Shown in pieces: positions 55,740-64,000 of a stretch of 64,000 nucleotides of DNA. Both the position numbers and the translations under genes were made by a program. The stretch comes from Myxococcus stipitatus. Its GTDB lineage: Bacteria > Myxococcota > Myxococcia > Myxococcales > Myxococcaceae. A model generated the notes under the pieces. It did no database searches, was not told the DNA's origin, and was given only the letters and a program-made list of their open reading frames with translations. The first letter of the stretch is position 1. Each line of letters begins with the position of its first letter. The stretch is taken from contig NZ_JAKCFI010000004.1 of NCBI RefSeq assembly GCF_021412625.1, positions 868,001 to 932,000 of the forward strand. The letters run 5' to 3'.

Positions 55740-56621
55740 TCAATGGGCCTGTCGTAGCTCCGCCACGGTGTCCAGCGACCTGACCACCTCGTCCGGAAGC
55801 CTGAGCTCGGCGGCGGCGAGGTTCTCCCGTAGGTGCGCGACGGACGAGGTGCCGGGAATCAGGAGGATGTTGGGGGAGCGACGGAGGAGCCAGGCGAGCG
55901 CCACCTGCATGGCGGTGGCACCCAGGCGCGCGGCGACGTCGGACAAGGTCGAAGACTGCAACGGGGTGAAGCCGCCGAGCGGGAAGAACGGTACATAGGC
56001 GACGCCCTCCCGGGCGAGTTCGTCGATCAGCGCGTCGTCTCCTCGATGCGCCAGGTTGTACTGGTTCTGCACGCAGACGATGTCGCAGACGCGGCGTCCT
56101 TCCGAGAACTGCGTGCGCGTCACATTGCTCAAGCCGATGTGACAGATGAGCCCCTGCTTCTGGAGGTCCGCGAGCACTCGGAGCGGCGCTTCCAGGGAGC
56201 CCTCCTCGGGGTGGTGCACGTTGAGCATGCTGCGGAGGTTGACCACGTTGAGCACCTCCAGCCCCAGATTGCGGAGGTTGTCGTGGACCGCCTGGGTCAG
56301 CTCCTCGCGGGAGAAGGCGGGGACCCAGGAACCCTCCGCGCCCCGCCGGGCGCCGACCTTGGTGACGAGGGTGAGGCCCTCTCGATATGGGTGCAGCGCT
56401 TCGCGGATCAACTGATTGGTGATGTGCGGGCCATAGAAGTCACTGGTGTCGATGTGGTCGACCCCGAGCTCGACGGCCTCACGTAGCACGGCCAGGGCCG
56501 CGCTCCGGTCCTTCGGGGGGCCGAACACCCCGGGCCCCGCCAGTTGCATGGCGCCATAGCCGAGCCGCTTCACGCGGCGGTCGCCAAGGCTGAACGTCCC
56601 GACCTGATCGATGCTGGACAT
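55740..56621 (-). CDS. Aldo/keto reductase
   Basis: This is a 293-aa (alpha/beta)8 oxidoreductase of the AKR superfamily. It has the opening LGYGAMQL, DTSDFYGPHITNQLIREAL (catalytic Asp and Tyr), LVTKVGARRG (catalytic Lys), HIGLSNVT, VQNQYNLAHR and a C-terminal NADPH-binding end (LIPGTSSVAHLRENLAA). The usual catalytic His before the sheet is replaced in NLRSM. It has no signal peptide. It reduces aldehydes or ketones with NADPH; the substrate is unknown. Confidence 0.92.
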   Translation of the reverse strand: MSSIDQVGTFSLGDRRVKRLGYGAMQLAGPGVFGPPKDRSAALAVLREAVELGVDHIDTSDFYGPHITNQLIREALHPYREGLTLVTKVGARRGAEGSWVPAFSREELTQAVHDNLRNLGLEVLNVVNLRSMLNVHHPEEGSLEAPLRVLADLQKQGLICHIGLSNVTRTQFSEGRRVCDIVCVQNQYNLAHRGDDALIDELAREGVAYVPFFPLGGFTPLQSSTLSDVAARLGATAMQVALAWLLRRSPNILLIPGTSSVAHLRENLAAAELRLPDEVVRSLDTVAELRQAH

Positions 56622-56856
56622 GCGCTCTCCTTCGACTGAAGCCGAGGAAAGGTACGCCGCCGCAGGCTGGCGGGAACCGGGTACAATCTCAAGGCCTCGG
56701 CCGAGCCCTTCTGCCCGCGCTCGCCATCCGCCGCAGCGTCGAGACGCACCTCCGACTCGACGCTGGCCGTGTCCCGCCCTGGACGCGGTCGGGCGGAATC
56801 CGCTATCGGTTCGGACGGCACGCATGCCGCCTGTCCAGGGGAGGGAAGACGTTCGC

Positions 56857-57855
56857 ATGAGGCTCTTCGGTCGAGAGGCGTTCGGGGTTCTCCTTTCACT
56901 CGTCCTCCCTGGCTGCGTGCGGCGCGTCGAGCCGCGTCCCGAGCCCGCTCGCGACGTGGCCCCCGCGCACGGCGTGGTGGCACGGCGCTTCGAGCTGCGG
57001 AGCAGCTTCTGGGTGAATCTGCACCAGACGCTGCTCTCCCAATGTCGCCCAGGGCGCAGCGGTGGAGGCGCGACTCCAGAAACGCCGGAGCGGGACGCGC
57101 CCTCCGGCGCGTCACCGGAGTGGAATGCCGCGGTGGCCTTCTACCGGGAGCGTTTCGCTCAGCGGAGCCTCTTCGATGAGGAGCTGAGTCAGCTCAACCT
57201 TCGCCTGGGGGACGTGCGTGACGCGCGAGGTCTGCGGGCGGCTGGGATTCCCGACGAGCTGGCGTCCGTGCTCGAGGGCGCGGCACGAGACTACCACCAG
57301 CGCTGGCCCGAGCAGGACCGCGCCAATCAGCAGTGGATCGCGCGAGTGCACCCGTTGCTGGAGCGCTGGAGCGCCGACATGGTGGCGGACCTGGAGCGCC
57401 TGTACCAGGTTCATTGGCCCTCGGAGCCCATGCGCGTCGAGGTGTCTGGAAGCGCGGGCCCGTTCGGGGCTTTCACGTCGGAGCAGCCCCCGCTCATCAC
57501 CATCTCCAGCCTGGACCCCCTCTATGGAGGGGAGGCCTCGCTGGAGATGCTCTTCCACGAGGCCTCTCACGGCGGCCCCATCGAGAAGCTCGCGCGGACG
57601 CTCTCTCGGGAGTGCGAGGCCCAGCGCAAGGACTGCGGAGACCTGTGGCACGCCTTGCTCTTCTACACGGTCGGCGCGGTGGCCCAGCGGCACCTCGGTC
57701 CGGGTTATGTCCCCTACGGGCAGCGCAGCGGAGTCTACGAGCGCGTGGCGAGATGGCGCGGTTACTCGCTGGCCCTGGAGCAGGAGTGGCGCCCCTACCT
57801 CGAGGGCAAGGTGGACGCGGCGACGGCTCTCTCCGCGCTCGTCCGAGGGCTGTGA
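56857..57855 (+). CDS. Lipoprotein with HExxH motif
   Basis: This is a 332-aa predicted lipoprotein (ATG 56857, lipobox VLPGC, Cys about 21). The middle is helical (AAVAFYRERFAQRSLFDEELSQLNLRL). The segment MLFHEASHGGPIEKLA carries HEASH, the HExxH zinc-protease signature, followed by a helix with LWHALLFYTVGAV. A third ligand was not identified. It could be a membrane-anchored metalloprotease. No family name is assigned. Confidence 0.65.
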   Translation: MRLFGREAFGVLLSLVLPGCVRRVEPRPEPARDVAPAHGVVARRFELRSSFWVNLHQTLLSQCRPGRSGGGATPETPERDAPSGASPEWNAAVAFYRERFAQRSLFDEELSQLNLRLGDVRDARGLRAAGIPDELASVLEGAARDYHQRWPEQDRANQQWIARVHPLLERWSADMVADLERLYQVHWPSEPMRVEVSGSAGPFGAFTSEQPPLITISSLDPLYGGEASLEMLFHEASHGGPIEKLARTLSRECEAQRKDCGDLWHALLFYTVGAVAQRHLGPGYVPYGQRSGVYERVARWRGYSLALEQEWRPYLEGKVDAATALSALVRGL

Positions 57856-57861
57856 GAGTGA

Positions 57862-57885
57862 CGGAGCCTGACTCCCCGGGCTCCG
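57862..57885. terminator. Hairpin, 7-bp stem, between convergent genes
   Basis: CGGAGCC (57862-57868) pairs with GGCTCCG (57879-57885), just after the HExxH lipoprotein stop. Confidence 0.55.
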
Positions 57886-57900
57886 CCACTCGAGCGGGCG

Positions 57901-58239
57901 TCACAACGGCGTATGGAGCGAGACCCCGTCCCGACCGGAGGCCCAGTCGCGCAAGTACTTGTTGAGCTCGCCGTGGAACGACACCGACACCAGCTCGGCC
58001 ACGGAGAACAACTCGACGAGCAGGGCACCGACATTCCCGTTGTGCGTCTCGGCCGCGTCGGCGTCGACGTACTCCTCGAGAATCGAATAGTGCCCCGGAT
58101 GCTGGGTGACGAACCACTGATAGCGCAACGTCCCCGGTTCGCCCGCGGCGGCGGACGCCAACGCACGGGCGATCCGGAGGAACTCCGACTCATTGTCCGG
58201 CTGCTTCACCCGAAACTCACACTTCACCAGGAGGGTCAT
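57901..58239 (-). CDS. Antibiotic biosynthesis monooxygenase (ABM)-fold protein
   Basis: This is a 112-aa small alpha+beta dimeric barrel protein: LLVKCEFRVKQPDNESEFLRIARALASAAAGEPGTLRYQWF, HPGHYSILEEYVDADAAETHN, and a C-terminal LVELFSVAELVSVSFHGELNKYL. The family members are ActVA-Orf6-like monooxygenases or haem-degrading enzymes, and many are of unknown role. It has no haem ligand that I can point to. Confidence 0.85.
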   Translation of the reverse strand: MTLLVKCEFRVKQPDNESEFLRIARALASAAAGEPGTLRYQWFVTQHPGHYSILEEYVDADAAETHNGNVGALLVELFSVAELVSVSFHGELNKYLRDWASGRDGVSLHTPL

Positions 58240-59128
58240 GCAGTGAGGATAAGACCGAACTCACGCGGCGGCTGCTCCAAACGCGCAGCCATCCCCAGCG
58301 CGCCAGGAGGGAGGTGACGCCCAGCGGCGCGCTCGACCTCGCGCCGTTCGGCTGGGACCTGCCACCTCGTCGACGAAGGACAGGGATGCCGCGGCGCGGG
58401 TCGGGCCCGGTTCGCGCGAGGCCAGCCACGTCGCCTGCCGCGCCGGTGGGCTGCGCGGGCGCTTCCCGCATCGACTTCTCCGGCCTCGACGCTTCGCTGA
58501 GGCAGCGGCCAGCTTCCTGGCCGACGCACTCGCGACGCCAGGTTCACTCCAGGTGCTGGAGTGCGCCCGTCCGTCATGTTTGGGTCTCAACGACTCGTGG
58601 ATGACGGTCAGGCGGGCCGCGCCATTGGTCGCAGCGACCCGGAGGTGAACTTCTTCGGGAAGGCGACGTTCGAGTACACGGTCAGCGACGGGCACCTCAC
58701 CAGCACCGCGACGGTGACCGTCACGATGGGTGGCCACGGCTGCGCCACCCTCGACGATGGCAACACCAGGTGCTGGGGAAACAATCAGCGAGGGCAGCTG
58801 GGGCTCGGCGATACGGCGAACCGTGGCTCTCGGCCGGGTGAGATGGGGGACGGTCTCCCGGCCGTCGACTGGTAGCGCGGACTGGAGCCTGTCGAGGGGC
58901 TCGAAGTCGACGGAGCGGGCATGGAGGCAAAGGCCAGGCCCCTGGACGCAACGGGGGAATGGCCCGCGCGAACCCAGCACGCACGCCAACCCATCGGACG
59001 TGTTGATGCTTGCCGGACAGGCTGTCTCGCGGCACGGCCAGGAACCGCGATGCGCCTCCCGTGCTGCCGCCCTGCTCGCGCCTGCTTAACTCGGAGCTGA
59101 AGCAGGTCGCTCATCGGGGAGGCGCGAC
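58240..59128. other. Long non-coding stretch with gene debris
   Basis: These 889 bp lie between genes. Apart from the RCC1 remnant at 58561-58875, one frame near 58490-58600 reads like an eroded leucine-rich segment (SFLADALATPGSLQVLE). I see no intact gene. Confidence 0.5.
58561..58875 (+). pseudogene. Remnant of an RCC1-repeat surface protein
   Basis: About 85 codons (from about 58633) read FFGKATFEYTVSDGHLTSTA (an Ig/cadherin-like strand set) and then GHGCATLDDGNTRCWGNNQRGQLGLGDT, one RCC1 blade of the CxxLxDGxxRCWG kind. The frame ends at a stop right after GEMGDGLPAVDW, where intact relatives continue (GEMGDxLPAVDLG). No start codon or signal sequence fits. It is probably a truncated relative of large myxobacterial RCC1 proteins. 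Confidence 0.65.
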
Positions 59129-59590
59129 ATGGCGGAGATGACACAGACAAGGGGGCGGGGGGGCTCGCTCCCGCGGACGGAAGTCCGCGCTTCGGCTCCG
59201 GGCCTGCAGGCCTACAGGCTCCTGCACATCGCATTCATCGTCGCGCCGACCATCGCGGGGCTCGACAAGTTCTTCCACCTCCTGGTGAATTGGGACCAGT
59301 ACCTGTCGCCCCAGGTCGCGCGGCTGCTGCCGATGAGCCCCCATGGGTTCATGCTCCTCGTCGGCATCATCGAGATCGCCGCGGGGCTCTGGGTGGCGAT
59401 CCAACCCCGCACGGGCGCCTATGTCGTCGCGGTCTGGCTGGCCGCCATCGTGCTGAACCTGCTCTTCCAGGGGCGCTACCTCGACATCGCGCTCCGTGAC
59501 TTCGGGCTGATGCTCGGGGCCCTGGCGCTCGGACGCTTGAGCGAGACCTACGCGCGGGGACGGAGCCGACTCACACCATCGACGGCGTAG
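59129..59590 (+). CDS. DoxX-like membrane protein
   Basis: This is a 153-aa protein with four predicted membrane helices (about 29-48, 70-90, 95-115 and 120-138). The segment APTIAGLDKFFHLLVNWDQY is family-like for DoxX/tetrapartite membrane proteins. The first 25 residues are polar. ATG 59129 follows GGGGAGG. It is a lone gene; a third DoxX-like member in this window but not in an ArsR operon. Function unknown. Confidence 0.7.
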   Translation: MAEMTQTRGRGGSLPRTEVRASAPGLQAYRLLHIAFIVAPTIAGLDKFFHLLVNWDQYLSPQVARLLPMSPHGFMLLVGIIEIAAGLWVAIQPRTGAYVVAVWLAAIVLNLLFQGRYLDIALRDFGLMLGALALGRLSETYARGRSRLTPSTA

Positions 59591-59764
59591 GGGACGTGAC
59601 CGCCGCCCCCGAAGTCGGGAGGGCGAGGCGCGCCCGCGCGCGGCGGTGGGGGGCCTCGTTTCGTCGCCTCCCTCCGCGGTCTCGTCGGCGGGAACCGCGT
59701 TTCGTCGTCTGGCCGCGCTCCCCGGCGCGGGTGGGGCTACGCTCCACCTCGAACCCTCGCCGGA

Positions 59765-61045
59765 GTGAGAGCCGCCGTGCTCGCCAGTGGCCTGTTCATC
59801 GCCCGCATCACCCTGGCCTGGCTGGGGATGCTCCTCGTCGTCCTGGTGGCCTCGTTGGCGCTGGCGGCGCCCGGGGTCCCCCCTCCCGAGCCGCTCGTCC
59901 TGACCCTGGTGGTGCCCTGCTACATGGCCCTCCGGGCCTTCTCGCACGCGCAGCGGGTCCGGCTGCTCGTGGGGCGCGTGGACTCCCGCGCGTTGTCCAA
60001 CCGCCAGTGGCGCCAGGTCGAGCTCCCCTTCGAGGCGGCGGAGGCGTTCGGGTTGGTCGAGGCGTCCCTGCGGGAGATGGCCCACGCGGAGGTGATGGAG
60101 GGCTCGCTCGAGCGGCTCCGGGCGCGTGCCCGGCTCCCCCGGTTGGACCCCTATCCGAGCAGCCCGGCCGGACGTCTGCGCCTGCCCCGACTGCTGGCGC
60201 GCCAACCCTACAACCACGTCCTCGCCACCGTGACCCCCGGCGAGGGCGTCAGCCGAGTCACGCTGATTTGCGAGCCGATGGCGGGGGCGTGGCTGGACAT
60301 GTTCCGAGTGGACGATGGCACCAACCTGGAGAACGCGGAGACGCTGACGCGGGCCCTGTCCCGCCACGTGAGCGAGCGCCGGCGCCTGGAGCACGAGGCC
60401 GCGAAGCAGACCACCACCGAGAAGGAACTGGCCGTGGCCCGCCTCAACCTGCTGCAGGCCCAGGTGGAGCCTCACTTCCTCTACAACACGCTGGCCAACG
60501 CCCAGGTGCTCACCCGCGGCGACCCGGCGCGGGCCGGGGAGATGCTCGGCCACCTCATCACCTACCTGCGCCACTCGCTGCCGCGCACGTCGGGGGCGCC
60601 GTCGACGCTGGGCGAGGAGCTGGAGCGCTCCCGGGCCTACCTGGACATCATGAAGATTCGCATGGGGGCCCGCCTGAATCCCCAGCTCGATGTCCCCGAG
60701 AGCCTGCGAGCGCTGCCCTTCCCGCCGATGATGTTGCAGACCCTGGTCGAGAACGCCCTCAAGCATGGGCTGGAGCCGCGCCCCGGGGGCGGCTCGGTGT
60801 GGATTCGCGCGCGTGTCAGCGAAGACCAGCTCCACGTGACGGTCGCCGATGACGGCCAGGGACTGGGCGCGCGGACGACCGGCACGGGCGTTGGCCTGCG
60901 GAACGTGCGGGAGCGGCTGCGGCTCGCCTATGGCGACCGGGCTTCGTTCTCCCTGTCGTCGAATTTCCCCAACGGGGTCGCGGCGACGCTGACCCTTCCC
61001 ATGGAGGTGGCGGACCATGCCCTCGTGCGTGCTCGCGGAGGATGA
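59765..61045 (+). CDS. LytS-type sensor histidine kinase
   Basis: This is a 426-aa kinase of the His_kinase (LytS/YehU) family. Two membrane helices lie at about residues 7-33 and 43-60. A soluble region follows, then the phosphoacceptor His237 in EPHFLYNTLANAQ (the family motif PHFLxNxLN), then the ATPase (LQTLVENALKHG, DDGQGLG, GTGVGLRNVRERL). The start is a GTG at 59765; a GTG at 59777 is possible. Its end overlaps the regulator by 29 bp, so the two are made together. Confidence 0.85.
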   Translation: MRAAVLASGLFIARITLAWLGMLLVVLVASLALAAPGVPPPEPLVLTLVVPCYMALRAFSHAQRVRLLVGRVDSRALSNRQWRQVELPFEAAEAFGLVEASLREMAHAEVMEGSLERLRARARLPRLDPYPSSPAGRLRLPRLLARQPYNHVLATVTPGEGVSRVTLICEPMAGAWLDMFRVDDGTNLENAETLTRALSRHVSERRRLEHEAAKQTTTEKELAVARLNLLQAQVEPHFLYNTLANAQVLTRGDPARAGEMLGHLITYLRHSLPRTSGAPSTLGEELERSRAYLDIMKIRMGARLNPQLDVPESLRALPFPPMMLQTLVENALKHGLEPRPGGGSVWIRARVSEDQLHVTVADDGQGLGARTTGTGVGLRNVRERLRLAYGDRASFSLSSNFPNGVAATLTLPMEVADHALVRARGG

Positions 61046-61787
61046 GGCGCTCCTGCGCGCCGCGCTCGTGGAGCTGCTCGGCGAGGTGTGGCCGGAGCTG
61101 GCGCTCGCCGCCGAGTGCGAGGACGGCGCCAGCGCGTTGGCGGCCATCGCCACCCACCAGCCCGACGTGGCCTTCCTCGACATCCGCATGCCGGGGCTGA
61201 CGGGCCTGGAGGTCGCCGCGGCCGTGGCGGAGGTCAGCCCCCGCACGCAGGTCGTCTTCGTCACCGCGTATGACCAGCACGCGGTGGAGGCCTTCGAGAA
61301 GGGCGCGGTGGACTACCTGCTCAAGCCCGTCTCGCGGGAGCGGCTCGTGGCCACGATGCGACGGCTGCGGACGCGCGCGGCCTCGGGAGGACTGGAAGGC
61401 GCCGCGCTGGCCTCGCTGGTCCAGAAGCTGAGCGCGGCCCTACCGAGCATGAAGCGGACCGAACCCCTCGTCTGGCTCACCGCCACGTCCGGCCGGGAGA
61501 CGCGCCTCATCCTCGTGGAGGACGTGGCCTACTTCCAGGCGGACCACAAGTACACCGTGGTGATGACGGCGGAGGGCGAGGCGCTCCTGCGAAAGCCGAT
61601 TCGCGAGCTGCTCGACGCGCTCGACCCGGCCGTGTTCAAGCAGATCCACCGCTCCACCATCGTCAACCTGAGGGCCATCGCGTCGGTGTCTCGCGACGAC
61701 ACGGGCAAGGGCGTGCTCCGGCTGAAGCACCGTCCGGAGACCCTCACGGTGAGCCAGCCCTTCATGTTCCTGTTCCGCGGCATGTAG
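61017..61787 (+). CDS. LytTR-family response regulator
   Basis: This is a 256-aa regulator. The receiver domain (1-120) has acidic residues E8/D9, Asp55 (VAFLDIRMPG), Thr in FVTAYD and Lys in YLLKPVS. The C-terminal LytTR DNA-binding domain (about 155-250) has DVAYFQADHKYTVVMT, LLDALDPAVFKQIHRSTIVNLRAI and VSQPF. It pairs with the LytS-type kinase that overlaps it. LytTR regulators in other bacteria control exported and envelope functions; targets here may be the membrane protein next door. Confidence 0.92.
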   Translation: MPSCVLAEDEALLRAALVELLGEVWPELALAAECEDGASALAAIATHQPDVAFLDIRMPGLTGLEVAAAVAEVSPRTQVVFVTAYDQHAVEAFEKGAVDYLLKPVSRERLVATMRRLRTRAASGGLEGAALASLVQKLSAALPSMKRTEPLVWLTATSGRETRLILVEDVAYFQADHKYTVVMTAEGEALLRKPIRELLDALDPAVFKQIHRSTIVNLRAIASVSRDDTGKGVLRLKHRPETLTVSQPFMFLFRGM

Positions 61788-61874
61788 CACCCGTCTCATC
61801 CCCGTCGGCCCGGCGCTCCGGCGCCACTCCAATCCCTATCCGTGGCATGCCCGTGCATGCCCGATGGAGAGCGC

Positions 61875-62513
61875 ATGTCCTCGTCCGTCCATCCCCCCCG
61901 CGCCACCCTGGCCGCGGGCATCGCGGTTCCCTTCCTCTACTTCGGCACACAGCTGGCCGCCGCACCGTTCAACCCCGGCTACAGCTTCCTCCGTCAGACG
62001 GCGAGCATGCTGGGGTCGGACCGCGCCGCGCACCCGGGGCTGTTCAACCTGGGCGTGGCGTTGACGGGGCTCGCGACGTTGTTCGCCGCCGCGGGCTATT
62101 TCTGTGGCTTCCGGGTGCTGCGGGCGCCCGCGGCGCTGCGCTGGCTGGTGTTCCTCGCGCTGGAGGGACTGGGACTCGCGACGTTGAGGGCCGCGCGGTT
62201 CCCCCTGCCGGACCCACGTCATGCCTCGGGGCCGCTCATCGTGGGCGCGGTGCTCCTGCCCACGCTCCTCCTGGCCGCGCTCTGGCGCCAGCGCGAAGCC
62301 CGGAGGCTGCGCGTCTACCTCCTCGCGACGAACGGGCTCCTGCTCGCGCTCGTTCCCTTGATGACCGGTTGGAGCGGACTGGACGTGAGGGGCTTCGAGG
62401 GGCTGCTCCAGCGGCTCTTCGCCCTGGTCATCTATCCCCCCATCGGCGTGGGCGCGTGGTTCCTCGCGAAACAGCTCCGCCGGACCGCTCCGGACGGGGC
62501 CTGGAATGCATGA
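61875..62513 (+). CDS. DUF998 membrane protein
   Basis: This is a 212-aa protein with about six membrane helices. The DUF998-like segment is FNPGYSFLRQTASMLGSDRAAHPGLFNLGVALTGLATL. ATG 61875 follows GGAGAGC; ATG 61842 and 61860 are less favoured. It follows the LytS-LytTR pair by 87 bp in the same direction and may be their target or part of the operon. Function unknown. Confidence 0.8.
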   Translation: MSSSVHPPRATLAAGIAVPFLYFGTQLAAAPFNPGYSFLRQTASMLGSDRAAHPGLFNLGVALTGLATLFAAAGYFCGFRVLRAPAALRWLVFLALEGLGLATLRAARFPLPDPRHASGPLIVGAVLLPTLLLAALWRQREARRLRVYLLATNGLLLALVPLMTGWSGLDVRGFEGLLQRLFALVIYPPIGVGAWFLAKQLRRTAPDGAWNA

Positions 62514-62564
62514 GGCCTGTTCCCGGCGCTGGACGCGTGTGTGGGGGAGGGCGAACATCGTGGA

Positions 62565-63143
62565 ATGCCCATCGACCGTCTCATGCGCATCCACAGCCCT
62601 GAATCGCTCGCGAGCGGGGAGCGGGTCTTCAGCCCCGAGTTCAAGGCGATGAGCGAGCGGGTGCTGCGCGCCACCGAGCTGACGTCGCGCCTCAACGTCC
62701 TGCCTTTCGAGGACGAGGCGGGCAAGGCGAAGTTGTTCGAGCAGCTCCTGGGCCGACCGCTCCCGAGGCGGGTCACCATCTATCCTCCGTTCTACACGGA
62801 CCATGGCCTCCACCTGGAGCTCTCGGAGCGTGTGTTCATCAACCAGGGCTGCACGTTCCTCGACTACGCCGGCATCCGGCTGGGCGAGGGGGTGATGGTC
62901 GGCCCGAAGGCCACGTTCATCACCGTCAGCCACCCGGTCGACCCGGGCGACCGGCGGCTGTACCTCACGGGCGCTCCCATCGACGTGGCGGAGAACGTGT
63001 GGATCGGCGCGGGCGCGACGATTCTGCCCGGGGTCCGTATCGGGCGAGATGCCGTCATCGCGGCCGGGGCGGTCGTCGTCGACGACGTGCCCGCGGCGAG
63101 CCTGGTGACGGGCGCCAAGGCGACGGTCCGCCGCCGGTGGTGA
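62565..63143 (+). CDS. LbH acetyltransferase (maltose/galactoside acetyltransferase-like)
   Basis: This is a 192-aa member of the NodL/LacA/Maa group. An N-terminal helix pair (MSERVLRATELTSRLN, LFEQLLGRPLP) is followed by left-handed beta-helix hexapeptide repeats (VFINQGCTFLDYAGIRLGEGVMVGPKATFITVSHPVDP, NVWIGAGATILPGVRIGRDAVIAAGAVVVDD). The catalytic His is in TVSHPVD. It acetylates a sugar or similar acceptor with acetyl-CoA. ATG 62565 was chosen over a GTG at 62541; ATG 62583 is also possible. Confidence 0.88.
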   Translation: MPIDRLMRIHSPESLASGERVFSPEFKAMSERVLRATELTSRLNVLPFEDEAGKAKLFEQLLGRPLPRRVTIYPPFYTDHGLHLELSERVFINQGCTFLDYAGIRLGEGVMVGPKATFITVSHPVDPGDRRLYLTGAPIDVAENVWIGAGATILPGVRIGRDAVIAAGAVVVDDVPAASLVTGAKATVRRRW

Positions 63144-63150
63144 GGGACCC

Positions 63151-63174
63151 GCCCGCCCCGGGCATTGGGCGGGC
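63151..63174 (+). terminator. Hairpin, 8-bp stem
   Basis: GCCCGCCC (63151-63158) pairs with GGGCGGGC (63167-63174), 8 bp after the acetyltransferase stop. Confidence 0.6.
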
Positions 63175-63277
63175 CGTCGTGCGTCACCCCATGGCCTGGG
63201 GCCGCGGTGCTCAGCCGCGGGTGCGGAGCACGTCGCCGCCTCGGTCGCTCTCTCTCGTCGACGGCCTCGACGGCGCT

Positions 63278-63637
63278 TCAGTCTTCCTCGTAGCAGACGC
63301 CGATTTCACGCAGCTCGACCGTCGACCACTCGGCCGCGGGACACGCACTGGCGATGGCGAGCGCCTCTTCCCGGGTAGGGCAGTCGAAGAGGATGTAGCC
63401 TCCGACGACCTCCTTGGCTTCGGCGAACGGGCCATCGCGGAGGGCGCGCTGGCCGCCGCGGACCTCGACCCGCACCCCTTCCGTGACGGACCGGAGCGAG
63501 TCGCTCGCCTTCCACACCCCGCGGGCCTTGAGGTCCTCGACGAAGCCGCCCATCCGCTCCATCTCGCGACGCGCTTCCTCGGGTGGCCGGCTCTTCTTGC
63601 GCTTGCTCTCCTCGATGACCAACAGCATGTACGCCAT
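63278..63637 (-). CDS. YCII-related DGPF-domain protein
   Basis: This is a 119-aa DGPF/YCII protein: YMLLVIEESKR, VRGGQRALRDGPFAEAKEVVGGYILFD and CPTREEALAIASACP. ATG 63637 is preferred to a GTG at 63640. It is a distant relative of the protein at 28350-28790, and like it has no ECF sigma factor beside it. Biochemical role unknown. Confidence 0.85.
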   Translation of the reverse strand: MAYMLLVIEESKRKKSRPPEEARREMERMGGFVEDLKARGVWKASDSLRSVTEGVRVEVRGGQRALRDGPFAEAKEVVGGYILFDCPTREEALAIASACPAAEWSTVELREIGVCYEED

Positions 63638-63911
63638 CACAGACTCCGTTCGCGGGTGGCGCCAGAGCGTCCCCCATCCTCCCTTCGAGCAGAAGCGTTT
63701 CCGTCAGCTCGGCGCGGGCCCGCATCCGGCGGACGTGGACCTGGAGGGGCGCACGGGGATGGGTTGACTGGATGCATCCAGGCGCGGTCCATCGTGACGC
63801 ACAGCGGCCGACACGTTCCGCCCCCCATGCTCGATTCCGAGGAACACGGTTGGCGGGTTCTGGTGTTTCATTTCGCGCGCAGTGTCTCCCCACGCCGAAC
63901 CCCGAGTCACC

Positions 63912-64000
63912 ATGATGGCAAGCAAGGCAGTCTGGGTCCTCTTCGCCGCGCTCTGTCTGGCTGTGGGCCTCTATCCCAGCAGCTACTTCCTCGCGGCCTC
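63912..64000 (+). CDS. Start of a membrane protein (cut by window edge)
   Basis: ATG 63912 (or 63915) begins 29 codons that run off the window. They encode a hydrophobic helix (VWVLFAALCLAVGLYP) followed by SSYFLAA. It could be a membrane protein or have a signal anchor. Too little is visible to name it. Confidence 0.5.
   Translation, partial: MMASKAVWVLFAALCLAVGLYPSSYFLAA

Noticed and set aside
58302..58604. Plus-strand frame in the gap after the ABM gene
   Set aside because: Arg/Pro-rich, with no domain or ribosome site; probably non-coding or eroded.

Overview
The window is a very GC-rich stretch of bacterial chromosome. By family content it most likely comes from a predatory, fruiting-body-type myxobacterium (Myxococcota, Cystobacterineae: Myxococcus, Corallococcus or a relative). 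The clues are a Ser/Thr kinase coupled to a sigma factor of the myxobacterial Sig-70_gmx1 type, two ADOP-type double FtsX permeases, an RCC1/metal-binding-motif lipoprotein, many secreted proteins and lipoproteins of unknown function, and a wealth of one- and two-component regulators. The organism is inferred from this content, not from a marker gene. I saw no tRNA, rRNA, CRISPR array, insertion sequence, phage or plasmid gene.

Layout. 1-3.5 kb: start of a UvrA-like ABC ATPase (runs off the left edge), an ArsR-SRPBCC-DoxX operon, and two convergent DUF1801 proteins with histone-H1-like tails. 3.6-7.7 kb: a secreted coiled-coil protein ending in a RecB-like nuclease signature, and a secreted GH18-like/PKD/F5-8C protein. 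7.9-12.9 kb: PadR plus ADOP permease, facing an OmpR/EnvZ-type two-component pair. 13-17.9 kb: a secreted hydrolase, and a translationally coupled kinase/sigma pair whose kinase carries an N-terminal anti-sigma-like zinc motif. 18.1-25.6 kb: a 20-codon ORF in front of an RCC1 lipoprotein, a TPR-like membrane protein, a TIGR00027-type methyltransferase, an effector-like protein and a 785-aa seven-repeat secreted protein. 26-32.6 kb: a secreted protein made of two tandem copies of one domain, a hydrolase, a DGPF protein, a toxin-type glycosyltransferase homologue and a double-S41 protease. 32.8-34.1 kb: a second ArsR-SRPBCC-DoxX operon. 34-43.8 kb: an LRR protein, serine hydrolase/AraC divergon, DUF1428, a small secreted protein, two more hydrolases and an ECF sigma factor. 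44.3-53.7 kb: a stand-alone condensation-domain enzyme with an SDR, a second ADOP permease, a GlxA-type regulator, a lipoprotein and an AraC/SDR divergon. 53.8-64 kb: a small Cys-rich lipoprotein, a YopT/AvrPphB-like (C58) cysteine protease, an aldo/keto reductase, an HExxH lipoprotein, an ABM monooxygenase, an RCC1 gene remnant, a LytS/LytTR pair, DUF998, a LbH acetyltransferase, a second DGPF protein and the start of a membrane protein.

How it fits together. The region is mainly regulation plus export: most regulators sit beside a membrane or secreted protein they probably control. Several modules occur twice (ArsR-SRPBCC-DoxX, ADOP, DGPF, DUF1801, secreted alpha/beta hydrolases). Four genes look like candidate prey- or kin-directed effectors: the C58 protease (54.4 kb), the TcdB-like glycosyltransferase (29.1 kb), the secreted coiled-coil/nuclease protein (3.6 kb) and the Gly-rich effector-like protein (22.0 kb). 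Two secreted-protein genes (26.2 and 39.1 kb) share an upstream array of TGAC-NN-GTCA sites, which suggests an undescribed regulon. Both ArsR operons look leaderless, with repeats overlapping the core promoter.
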